DNA of 64,000 bases, taken from contig OY821749.1 of assembly GCA_963682055.1 (NCBI GenBank), forward strand, positions 9,164,336 through 9,228,335. Direction: 5' to 3'. The translations under genes were made by a program, and so were the position numbers. Positions 53,154-64,000 of this stretch are shown in pieces; positions within the stretch are counted from its first letter, which is position 1, and the number at the start of each line of letters is the position of its first letter. The notes beneath the pieces were generated by a model. It saw only the letters and a list, made by a program, of their open reading frames with translations, searched no databases and was not told where the DNA came from. This DNA comes from Primula veris. Lineage: Eukaryota > Streptophyta > Magnoliopsida > Ericales > Primulaceae.

Positions 53154-56100
53154 TGTTGCCCATCTTGTTTGCATACCGTAACTAGTTGTTCAAATTAACC
53201 TCGGCAATAGTTTTGATGAATGTTTTTTGCATCTTGAGTTGGTATTTTGCTGAAACGGAGCCATGGATTGCAACTGCTTCAATGTTGAATGATCATTTTC
53301 TTCTCTTTTTTTCTTTTGTTCGGAGTGATGTATTTTCATAGCGAAAGGAGATATTAACTTGTTAAGCACAGCTTTTCAACTTTAAAATATGGGAAATGAA
53401 AATGGTTATTGGTACCCATTTTTACCCCCATTAAAAAGCCTAATCGCTTTCTCATTATTTAGTCCAAGATATGATTTTTCACTTGCACTGTTCGAAGTAA
53501 AATATGGAAGGTGAATTCTCAGCAAAATAAGCATAAGTCAATGGAAAATTGTAAATCTGATTGTTGAATGTTGACGTATACAGATATGCAATTTGTGTTA
53601 TCCAAACCAAGCAGGGATCAACAAGTCATCTTCTTTTCAGATTTGGTGTCAGGATTGTTACTGACAAAATATAAAGGAAAAAAACTGTGCTCCCTCATAT
53701 GTAATTTTTGTGCGAGGATTCTTCAGTAATACTTTCCTTGAAGTCTTTCTACCAAATGAATCGTAATTGTTTTCCACCCGAACGTTTTAGAACACATCCA
53801 CTGCTAATTTTTGTTAACACAAAAGTATCTAGTTGCTAAACTTTACAGGTCAATTAGTATGAAGGTGGTTTCCTTCATGAACTTGTTAATCTTATAACGT
53901 GGTTTTTCGTATATCACTACTTCCGAATTACACAAAAAATTCAGAAACAATGTGCTGGTTTCAGTTCCTTTACACGGCAACAAAAGACCCAAATCCCAAT
54001 TTCAAAGACTCACCTTTTTCTTATAAAAAATACACTTTTACAACTTATAAGTAAACGTTTTGATTTATATAAATTATCAGCTTCCTTATCAATTTCTCTA
54101 TCACAATTATACAACTCATCTTTTTGTTATTTTATTAATTTATATGTGGAAAGTATAAATAAAGAAAAGAAAATAAGAGAAAAGTAAAGAGAGATACATT
54201 ATTATTTTAATTATAATGTAACATCTTGATCCTGTATTTGAGAGATATTTAAGTTCATGCATATTTAAGATAATAGATAATAAAACCGATGCGTCTACAA
54301 TTTTAGAACAATCTCCTCGTATTTAAGATAAATTTGTGATACAAGGAAACTGATGCGGTTGTTTTAAGAACAGACAGTTCCTTACAGTTTCTTTATATTT
54401 TGAATAAAAACTCTATTTTTTTCATTTTGCATAACCACTTTATATTTATTCAATACTTTAGCTTACTTATAAACTTCCTCATTTTCATTTTATATTACTT
54501 TGGTTTAATATACATCATACGGAAGAAAAGTGAGAAAATGGAGGTGAGAGAAAATTTAAAGAAGTTCCTCAGCATCCGTATCTGTTAGGTCAAAACATTT
54601 TTTTTAAAATTTGATGATTATGTTATAAAAAGTGGTATGCATCAGGAGCCCTATAAATTTTCTAAATTTCAGTAAACACAAAATTAACCTTATATACGAT
54701 AAATGTATATGATTCTCTTGGTGAATATAATAGTAATAAACTATCATGAGGTCCACATTTTTGTGATTGGAATATTATTATGATTATTAAATGATAATAA
54801 ACAAATAAAAAGAAATAATGTATGGTTATTATAAGAAAATTAATAACGAAACTGGAATTTTGTATAAATGTAAACAGTTCCTTAAAATATATAAAATATG
54901 TTAGATTTAAGGAAATGTTTAATTTTGTTGATGCGGTTGCTCTAATGCCATGTTTTTTTTTTTTATAAAGTTCCTCAAAATCCAAGGAAGAATGGTTTTT
55001 AAGTAAAAGTTGTTCTAAGAGCAACCACATCAGCAAGTTTAACTATTTTATCAAACTTAACATATTTATATGCTTTAAGAAATTTACATAAAATTCCACT
55101 TTGCTTATTAATTTATTTATGATAACGCTACATTATTTTTTTATTATCATTTAATAATTATAACAATATTTCAACCAAAAAAATATGCACCCATTATGGT
55201 TACATTTCTCATATATGAAAGAATTTTGTATTCTTTGAAATTTAAGTAATTTATACCATACTCATCAAATTTTAAAAAAAATTATGTTTTGAGATAACGG
55301 ACGGGAGAGGCTAGAAAACCAAGTTAGGTAAATGGTAATCCCAATGGAAACCAGAAGCATTGAAATGATCATGTGGGTGCTTGTTATTATCCACAGTACC
55401 CAACTTGTGCTAATCATTTCCCGTCGTGATACTCTGCTCCACCAAAATCTCTAAATTAATGAACAAAAGTCATCACAATCCATTTCAACCAATTTAATTG
55501 TAGCAAACAAGCTGCAACAAGGTACTTCAACATTGTATTGCACTCGATTCAATATCACGTTAGTTCAACTAAACACTCTAATTACAGTTGGAAACATCAA
55601 GAAATACATTGTCTGCATCATTAGCAACTAACTCGCTCTATTGTCATCATCTGACACAGGTTAGAATCGACTATTTAACCAAATTCTGTACGTATATCAT
55701 ACCAGTTGCTTTATTGTTTCAACGTGTCTGAAGTCTTTGGATAGTTTAGACTTCAGACGATATACTCACCATGTATTCAAGTATATCATGGGATCACCTA
55801 AATAAATACGTTTTTGTTTTTTCTATTTTTTCGAGATCAAGGATAAAGAGGTACGAGACCATAACAGAGATCACGTTCAAGTAAGGTCATTGCATACCTC
55901 CACTTAGATATCTAACCTGTTTCTAAAAGCATGATATAAAACCAATGAATTTATTGGCCCTTGAATATGAAGACAAAATTTAATCACATGTAAAAAATAT
56001 GCACTTCACCAGATTCCATTACAAATTAAGTACTCTTCACCCCAAAATCTAAGTTTTGTATACGTTACATTAGAATCACATCAACAAATACCAAATTCCA

Positions 56101-56409
56101 AAAGCAATAAATAAAGGTTGCAGCCTTGCACATTGTATTAAATTCAATACCTTAATTCCAGTCAAAACAAGAAGTTCCCACAGTTACACTTGCTAACATT
56201 ACCACTCGGAAACCAACCATAGAAAAAGAACTCAACCCTTAGGCTGTATTAGCATTCACTTCACCATATTCCAGTGCACAGAAGTTTCGTTACTTTTAAG
56301 GTTGCAAACTCGCACATTTTACGCAATTCAATATTATAATTTCAAATCTACAACAAAATAGAGTCGACAATTACAGTTACAAACATTTTCCATCTACACT
56401 TACTTGCAC
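53154..56409. other. Convergent intergenic region between aminopeptidase and uL10c genes
   Basis: 3' flanks of the two genes facing each other. The central part (54230-55090) is very AT-rich and contains MITE-like inverted repeats. No further gene recognised. Confidence 0.5.
54350..55033. mobile_element. Possible MITE with imperfect terminal inverted repeats
   Basis: CTGATGCGGTTGTTTTAAGA at the left faces TTCTAAGAGCAACCACATCA at the right; in inverted alignment they match over about 25 bp with a few changes. A further GTTGATGCGGTTGCTCT at about 54928 could be the left end of a smaller, nested element. Target duplication not clear. Confidence 0.4.
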
Positions 56410-58779
56410 CTATTGAGCCCCATTGTCATCCTCCAACTTCTTGACAAACGCTTTCAGCACCATGACCACATTCCTTGCAGGCGCCTGCAGCGTCCCCACC
56501 ACAGCAGAAGCCGGGCCCTTGAATGCCCCCAACAGCTTCGCATAAACCTTTTAAGAATAAAAAAAATTATGCCAGAATTAGTTAGTTTCTACAGATCCTT
56601 TTTCCTGTAAGATAAATTTCCTACAATTTCAATCGAGTATTCTTATTAAAGTATTCATTGCAACTGGTTTATGCAATCTTGTACATCAATAGAAAAAAAC
56701 TATTTTCTTCTTTTCCAAATTAAAGCAACGTTTTACCATGCTTTCATTGTCAAGCCTATAACTTTTAGCAAGTTTTTTTTCCCTTCACATTATGAGATAC
56801 TTAGCAATCAATATTTTTTACCAGAAAATAGGATTTCTAATAACAAAGCATGGTTGTAACCATAAACAAACCTCAGCTCTTGTTGGCATGGTCTCAAGCG
56901 CTTTGAACTCCTCCGGACTGTAATACTTTCCCTCGAAAACGGCTCCTGTAAAATCATTTTCCTCGAGTTTTTTCTCCTTTTGAAAGGTTCTATAAGGTTT
57001 CAATGCGGATGGGATCTCCTCCTGATGTACGAACAGCCACGCGTTCATTCCCTTCATACAGGGCTTCAAGGCCTCCCATTGGGTTCCTTCAATTGCTTTC
57101 AAAACCAATGTGTTTTTTGCAACGATTAGTTTGGTATTTTCAGGAAGAGAACTTCGGAGATCCTGAAAACATAATAGCCAGTTTTTTAAAGGGAAATATC
57201 ACATAAACCAACCTATCAAATGTACCATACAAAATAATTTCACGATTCAGAAACGAATCTACAAAAAATCAAACAATTAGAACACTAACTTCACAAGTTT
57301 AACTCAAAACCACTAATCACTTGCATATTGATCGATCGCGTAGGTTTATGGATCACTAGTCTACGCAAAATCGAACAATTATACAACATTAAGCTGTTCC
57401 ACTTTTAAGCGCTCATGAATTGGGATAGATTGGAGTAATAATGACGAGATTTTGAGTAGTATATTGGAGTCTAAGATGTAAATTTAACAAGTTGTGGCAT
57501 CCAATAGGATGGTGTACCAGTTGTTATAGGTAAACAGACGGAAACTTTTACTAGTTCTGAAGCAATAACAATGAGAATGGGAAATATTACTTCCAAAACA
57601 CAAAATTGATGCGAGTAATTGGACTTATCATGAAAAATACGTACTAGGATAAGCAACTCTTAATTGTACAGCCAAGTTCATTGTGTGTCTCCTCTTTTAC
57701 ATGTTGGGTCCAAGCCATAAATCATATAAAATACTACTACCTAAGTAGTAGTTATTTTTAAAATCATGACCAACTAGCTAGTTTTTAGAATTTATTTTTA
57801 AAATTTTAGTACCATTAATATTTTCAGCAAGTTATTTCCTTATTTCACATTATCAAACATTGAGCAACCAACATAATTATAAAAGTACTAAAATCAATAA
57901 AAGAACTTAAAAACGAAATAACTTGTTAATTATTCATGGTACAATAAATATAAAAATATTATTTCTAACATTGGAAACCAAAGTTGTCGCGTGTCCGTAT
58001 CTCCTCCCCAATAATATCGGAACCAAGGCATAATTCTTTCAGACCACTACTTTTCTAGTGCTGTTAATCTTTTAATAATTATTAAGTAAGTAGTTCAAGG
58101 TAAATTAAAAACTATATACATATTGCCATTGGGTATAAACTATTATCTCTTTTTCCATAGTATTGGATACAACCCATAATTCTTATAAAGTACTCCTGTT
58201 ATTATTTCAATTTTTTTGTTATTCTACCAATAATGAACAACTAGCTGGTTCCATAAAAGTGAGAAGTTATGTACTAACTACTATTAGTCTAAGATAAGCA
58301 CTAGAATATTTAAAAAGAATCTTTATAATTAAACAATCCGCTATAAGCTATTCTTAATGGCGTACTAAAACAAAAAATAACATTTCTACCCAATTTTAAC
58401 AGATTTTTCACATTCTCATATTTTCTTAAATTATATTTCCAATAATGAGAAAGTAAGTAGCTAGTTTGAGTAAAGTAAGAAATCGTGTACAGTTAGTACA
58501 AGAAAAGTAAAGAAGAGGGAGTAAAAAGCAAATAAAGAAAACCTGGAAGTTCTTAACAGTGAAGCCCTTGTAAGAAATAGCAGCGATGAGGTGGCAGTTT
58601 TCTAAATTAGTCTTAACCGACTCTACAGTTTCTTCCTTTTTATTTCTGCTAATAGCTGACCGGACCGATAGGCGAGCACGTTTGGGTATGGTTTGGATAC
58701 GATTTGGGTACGGTTTTTGGGTCAGCCCGAATGAGGTTCCACAGCTTGATGTTAGGCTCAACAATGTGGCTGATTCCAT
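56410..58779 (-). CDS. RPL10: Plastid 50S ribosomal protein uL10c (L10), 3 exons
   Basis: Exons on the minus strand are 58779-58543, 57162-56872 and 56547-56410, GT-AG, phase 0, total 221 residues, which matches the usual length of plant plastid L10. uL10 forms the base of the ribosomal stalk that binds L7/L12 and recruits translation factors. Residues 1 to about 43 (MESATLLSLTSSCGTSFG…) are Ser/Thr/Arg-rich like a chloroplast transit peptide. The mature part starts near SAISRNKKEETVESVK and contains the RNA-binding globular domain (TKLIVAKNTLVLKAIEGTQW, MKGMNAWLFVHQEEIPSALK). The last exon carries VYAKLLGAFKGPASAVVGTL and the C-terminal helix for L7/L12 binding (MVLKAFVKKLEDD). The start codon is directly preceded by an AT dinucleotide tract, and a copia LTR starts 271 bp upstream. 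Confidence 0.93.
57700..58420. repeat. Diverged AT-rich repeats in uL10c intron 1
   Basis: Three loosely similar blocks (near 57708, 58015 and 58162, each with CCAAG/CCAAC then CATAAATC/CATAATTC) suggest old MITE insertions or local duplications. No borders could be defined. Confidence 0.3.

Positions 58780-58785
<6 letters not shown>

Positions 58786-58818
<33 letters not shown>
58786..58818. repeat. (AT)n microsatellite next to the uL10c start codon
   Basis: An AT tract of about 25-30 bp begins within ten bases upstream of the ATG (58777-58779, minus strand), in the leader or core promoter. A second AT tract lies at about 59072-59100, inside the copia LTR. Confidence 0.85.
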
Positions 58819-59050
58819 GTTTAATTATGTATCTATAGGTGTTGTGTTTTTGTGTTTTGTGTTGTGTTTTTTTTTGGTGAGAGAGTAGAGAGGGTGATGA
58901 TGCCTCTTGATACTGTGTTTGTTTTGTTACCTTATCCTCTTTTTTTATTCAGTGTTCACTTATAAATTTTATATATTCCGGTAAAAAAAAAATAAGTATC
59001 ACCTACGGTAAAATTTTGAGTGTTAATAAAAATATCTACACCATTTCATT

Positions 59051-59068
59051 TGTTGCGAGTCTTATTAG

Positions 59069-59103
<35 letters not shown>

Positions 59104-59665
59104 AGAAAATATGGAAAAACAACAGACGAATTGCTTATTCATTAATATCAGTGTATATAGATATATCAATAGACCCCCTAACCCTATTTATATAATAAAG
59201 GGTAATGTTACATATGTTAGAAAAACCCAAAATAGACTCAATATATTAAGGCCCAAGATGGCCAATAATATATTACAACACTCTTCATTTGGACGTCTTG
59301 ATTTCTTCGTCTTCATACAATCGATCTGAGTCGAGTTCATTCGCAGAGCTAAACACATAAAACCTTAGGGCCGGAAAACCCAGTGTGGGACAAAACCGAT
59401 ACCTAAGATAAACTGTATAGCCGAATGATATAGGCCAAAATTCCATGTAATTAACTAACCATAAAACAGTGTGACTCATCAAAACCTTGCCAGGGCAAAC
59501 CCAATGGAAAAATCTCTTATTGAAGGAAAAAGAGTGCAACAATGGTAGTAGTAGGGGATCAACCACAAAACAGGTGCATCATCAAAACCTTGCTAGAGTA
59601 AACCCAGTGGGAAAAACATCTAGTCGAATGACAAAAGAGTACACAGTGGTAAAAAGTATACAACA
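59051..59665 (-). repeat. 3' LTR of a Ty1/copia element upstream of uL10c
   Basis: Bounded by TGTTG and CAACA, with a minus-strand TATA box (TTATATAAATAGGG, near 59184-59197). The segment just outside it (ACTCCCCCTAATTT at 59671) reads as a polypurine tract on the minus strand, which fixes this as the 3' LTR. It points toward the uL10c gene. The partner LTR is outside the window. Confidence 0.65.
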
Positions 59666-62600
59666 AGATACTCCCCCTAATTTCGGCAATCTTAAGTGAG
59701 ATATGATGGAAACGTGTCTCGCTACAAACTTTGCCAAGGAAAACCCAGTGGAAAAAAACATTGGTCTAAGGACAAAAAGAGTACATGAGCATGCGACTGG
59801 ATGCTCCCCCTCACTTGCACACGACTGGGTGCAAATATTTCATATTTCAAGAAAGAGTACGAGCATTCGACTGGATGCTTCATTTACTTGCACACGACTG
59901 GATGTAAGAAAATCTAACGTGGAATAGAACGAACATTCAACTGGATGCTCTTAAACTTCATATGTGAAGATTTATTTCGGCGAGAAATGCTAAATAGCAT
60001 AATATAGTCATGTCTCTGTTGATCGATAACAGCAAGTTGTCCTCAAATATGACAAGTGTTTCATCTGGATCGTGAGACAGAGCATATGCAATTCAAATAT
60101 GGTTAATACTGGCTTGAATCCATATATACTCTCTAGTCATCTCATAGATCACGAGTAGATCAGAGTGATTCATTTGGAGTCTTAACAAGACCTCCAAGAT
60201 ATCGCCTATTCCCAATGGTAAAGACATAAGCATACTAGGAATATCCCTTATGCAGGTCTGATAAGTAACCGGCATCGGTATAACCGAAAAATGGTTGCGT
60301 TAATTCGAGTACCAAAAGGGGGTAGGTACACTCGATGACGTAATGTGATAAGACAAGCCCTCATCCACAATTACCTTAAGTTAATGGGAAAATGTCTTTT
60401 ATGCCATTTCGATGGCAGCGTGTTAGCGCGATACTGTGTCGAGCTATACCATTCACAGCAGACGAGATGTTCGTCCTAGCACATTAGACCAAGTACAATG
60501 ATGCGCTTATTGTACTTAGATATGAACATCATGGTTCAATATCTCTTCATCGTCTCATCGGGGACGGACCGGGGTTATATCAATGTCTAGTGATCGAACA
60601 ATCATGGGAGAATTTGACGACTTAGCGTCATAACACCTTCTGGGTGTAGTCTGAATCATGGACTTAGATTCAATCTTTACGGGACTCGATCATCAGGCCG
60701 AGTCATTACCGTGTCTTCCCAAGATCATTCATCTTGAAGGCAAATCCAAAAGCGGATTGCGTAATAAAACACGCAAGGGCATAAAACGTGTCTCTACGTA
60801 TCCCAAGCCGATCAAGTAATCACTTAAGCAGGATACCACCTCCGCTCGGATTTTATAATCCATATAGTGAATATCTCAGTTAATTGAGAACATGTTCCGT
60901 GGTAAGGAACTACTTGATTCAAGCACATGAAGTCACAGAGGTATCTTCATCTACATTTCTTTGTCTAAATCCCCATAGAGATAAAACATAACCACATTCA
61001 TAGATGCACTCAGTTTTTCGAAAACTACTAAACTGGTAAAGTAGGGGACAATTATAACGTCCATTACGAGGAAGTAAATCATCTCGTAATCAATTCAAAG
61101 TTATAAGAGAGGCTTTGCGCTAGTAGGCGAGCACTTATTCAGTCTCATTATTCTCATCACGCTTCCTTACAAATACCCAAATAAACAAAACGGTTTAACT
61201 TTGGGCGGTGTTGGAGATACTGGTCCGAACACTCATTTAGCTAAGCAACTCTACTTGGATTGCAAGTTTCCATTAGGCTAGTCTATTCTACATTAACTTC
61301 AGGCAACGGTACATGGTTCTCTGTCATAATTTGCTCATATTATCAGTCGTCACCGAATATATAAACAATTAATCAATGACATTCTAGTTTTGCTTCAATA
61401 TCGTCTAAAATATCATGATCGACAGATATTTCGAGATTATTAGGATGAGGAGGAAATCACACATCTCGTTGATCCTTTATAATCTCGTGCGACAAACGAG
61501 TTTCAGTTCACCACCTCTGAGGCTGAACGAATTAAGAACCGGTCAACTTTCTCGTATCTTGGGAAGGATGACAGACTAACGGCCGACGGCAGCGTCATTT
61601 GCTAGGCGGGTTCGGCCAAAGCAACGTGTTACGACAGGAACACGGCATCCGACATGGACGTCTATCATTGCAATCATTTTGCAGCAAGTATAAATAATCT
61701 CGTGACATCTCATAAAGTTATTAAATGTGTCTGACATTTAGTTAGACTTGGGGGAGTCTATGCACTTACTTATCATTAAGTGCAGTTTTGGAGATCAAGC
61801 TAAGACTGAGTGAGTTATGCCACGTTACTTTATGTCGTTCTTTATCAATGGTAACGTGCAAATCTCCCCTTAATGACGGGGAGAATAGTCTTAGCGATGT
61901 CACTTTTACATATCATGCGGTAAAGAGATCGTTTGCCAAGGTTACTCTATCAAATGATAGGCAGTGGATTCATAATTGACTTATGTCCCCTTCAGAGGTC
62001 CATATTTTGAACGTTATGGCGGCTCAATCAAAATATTAATTAAGAACTCCAAACACGCGTTAATATGAGACTTCTGGCTCATAACCAGTAATCAGCTGGT
62101 ACGCATATGGTGTTTGAGTGTCTATGGGCCTCATAACGGACCAATGCAACAAAATAGCATAACCCCACAGGGAAATATAAATCTTAGTGCGCAAAACCAA
62201 GAAGTACGTGCAATCATTTGCAGTCGCATCATCAAACTTTCCGTGAGTCCATTTGGGTCTGAACATAATCGACAGGATGTTCAATTTCAATTCCCAAACT
62301 AAAGTAATTCAAATCGAAATTTCGATTATTACTCTTCGGCATTTTCAAGTCGACTAGACTTTTCAGGATAATCCGGATCATGTGCCATCAATTTAATGAT
62401 AAGGCTAAGAGTTGGGAAGTGATGCATTTATGTGGAGAACAATACACATGTGACCGTGTTGTCGATGCATCAACCATAACCATATATTTAATGGTCCATC
62501 TTATGGCTGGATAAGTACACAATAACTCCTTCAATTCTTTACAAAAATTCTACGAGTCCATTTTGTGATCTTTACACATATTGGTCTTTCAAAGAGAGCA

Positions 62601-64000
62601 TTAGTGGCATGGATTTCATATCAATCACGAAATACACCCTCAAAAAGAATCCAAATGCGATGCGATTATAAATCAAGCATCGTTTTTTGACCCGGGAATA
62701 TCTCATCCGGTCAATGCCACAATATCAAAATGCTCTTATCAATCGACGACAGGCGAATGATAGTACAAACAATCATGTCTTAGCATCTAAATCCTTTATC
62801 AGTCGACGACATGCGAAATGATAAGGTAACTTTTAATGCTTTAAAAAATGTGGTTGCAATCACTTGAAAAACATTTCAACTCTTCTAAAATACGCTTTTG
62901 GTCGTATTGAGTGGGGGTTATGTAAATAAATTTCAATTCTTTCATGAGCTATTACCAGATAACACTGGTTTCTCGAATATTTTTATAACTCAACAAGGTA
63001 CGAGAGGACCTACATGAATATAAGGCCTCATATTTCACAAATCAAATTGATTTTACCAAAGATTTTGATTTGGAACGACAGGTTCATAATCATTGTCACA
63101 AAAGACTCTTTAGGCAAGTAGTTGGTGAAATTATGTGTTACACTGTTACCCACTATTTTCAGACAACCAACTACCCCACGTGTATTGCCATAAAGATTGA
63201 TAATTTAAAGTTTGGTCACATTTTGAAAGGAATTTGCTCAAAACACTTTAAATTATTTCGAGAAATTTCGTAAACATGCAAAGTATGATCCAAAAGTATG
63301 GTCTAAATGGAAAAATCATAATACAAATGTAAAATATAATCCGGATGAGCGAAAAACCGGCTCAATGATTTATCAAAATCAATAAAAATAAGAGTTTCCT
63401 TTCAGTTAGCTTTAACCACATTAGCATCGGCTTTTCCACCTTTATAATCATTTTGAACTATTTAAGGAGTAATCGTGCATGACCTTTGTTTTTATAGCAT
63501 AGAGTTGGCTCCTTGAGCATTATCTCTTTCTTGGGGACAATGGGTCCTATTATTCCTTTCAAGCTGTACTGCCTTGGAGCCACAGGTCTTCGGTTTTGAC
63601 GATTGTCTAAACCTCGCATGGTTAGAAGAGCATCAGGCTCGTGACAGTTGGAGACAAATAACCCTTGTCTCGGTTCTCGATTCGAGGAAAAATGTCCATG
63701 AAGAGCATTAGTAACAGGCAAACAATTTGCCATTGACCCAATAGGATTAAAACTGCTCATCGGGATAATTTTCTTATCCAATAACAGATGGGCGATGAAG
63801 GAACATGGTGAATATAAATTCACGTTACTGCTTATGGAATACATTTTCCAAGCTAGTATTTTGGTGAAGGATCACTCCAATATGTCAATTTCAGACATTT
63901 GTTCACCATAGACGTAATCACGTCTCAAATGTGGCGGCAGAATAATATCAACGGCTTAGTTTTCATCTCGCGAGTAACAACAAACTCGTGTTTTACTCAT
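59666..64000 (-). mobile_element. Decayed Ty1/copia interior (integrase, RT, RNase H remnants)
   Basis: Minus-strand fragments in the copia order: integrase C-terminal part at 62290-62060 (WGYAILLHWSVMR, YAYQLITGYEPEVS), RT at about 61110-60480 (for example MIVRSLDIDITPVRP and DEEILNHDV), and RNase H at about 60290-60060 (FGYTDAGYLSDLHKGYS and the REYIWIQ motif). An ORF at 63844-63458 is unassigned but lies where gag/protease should be. Numerous stops and frameshifts are present. Near the LTR there are repeated CAAACCCAATGG/TAAACCCAGTGG and GACTGGATGCT motifs. The element continues past the right edge. Confidence 0.75.

Noticed and set aside
60093..60275. Stand-alone small gene
   Set aside because: It is an antiparallel or off-frame part of the decayed copia RNase H region.

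Overview
The window is nuclear DNA of a flowering plant, most likely a eudicot. It is AT-rich, its genes carry GT-AG introns, and it holds plant-type LTR retrotransposons plus three recognisable nuclear genes. The species cannot be named from the sequence. Host genes: a 4-exon adenylate kinase (minus strand, 8033-13761), a 6-exon M1 aminopeptidase / leukotriene A4 hydrolase homologue (plus strand, 30793-53153) and a 3-exon plastid ribosomal protein uL10c gene (minus strand, 56410-58779). All three read through in frame across canonical splice sites. As far as I recall, the last two are also neighbours in Arabidopsis (AT5G13520/AT5G13510), so they look like a conserved convergent pair.

Most of the rest is mobile DNA. 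1-2399 is the edge of a decayed Ty1/copia-type element (LTR 1854-2399 with an initiator-Met-tRNA-type primer site). 14054-24693 is a complete Ty3/gypsy element of the Tat type, on the minus strand, with ~1.3% LTR divergence and a perfect 5-bp target duplication. Its gag-pol is broken by stops and frameshifts, and a spliced antisense gene lies between integrase and the 3' LTR. 25229-26835 is a decayed FAR1/MULE-like gene with an OTU-type segment. 34653-47276 is a second, non-autonomous Tat-type element sitting inside intron 2 of the aminopeptidase gene. 49317-50632 is a solo LTR in intron 3 of the same gene. 59051-64000 is the 3' end of a decayed Ty1/copia element just upstream of the uL10c gene. 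Several MITEs and tandem duplications are scattered between them.

The most unusual part is the second Tat-type element. Nearly all of gag-pol is deleted, leaving a chimeric gag-integrase reading frame. The freed space holds a series of plus-strand (antisense to the element) units: five short ORFs of about 100-120 codons, four of them preceded by a good TATA box and the fifth by a weaker one; a 4-exon gene homologous to the antisense gene of the first Tat element; two further coiled-coil ORFs; and then an array of about ten 72-bp tandem repeats. These units run in the same direction as the host aminopeptidase gene.

Both genes for organelle-targeted products (adenylate kinase and uL10c) have a retrotransposon LTR within 300 bp upstream of the start codon. 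Intergenic stretches not listed separately are AT-rich and show no coding or RNA gene that I can support.
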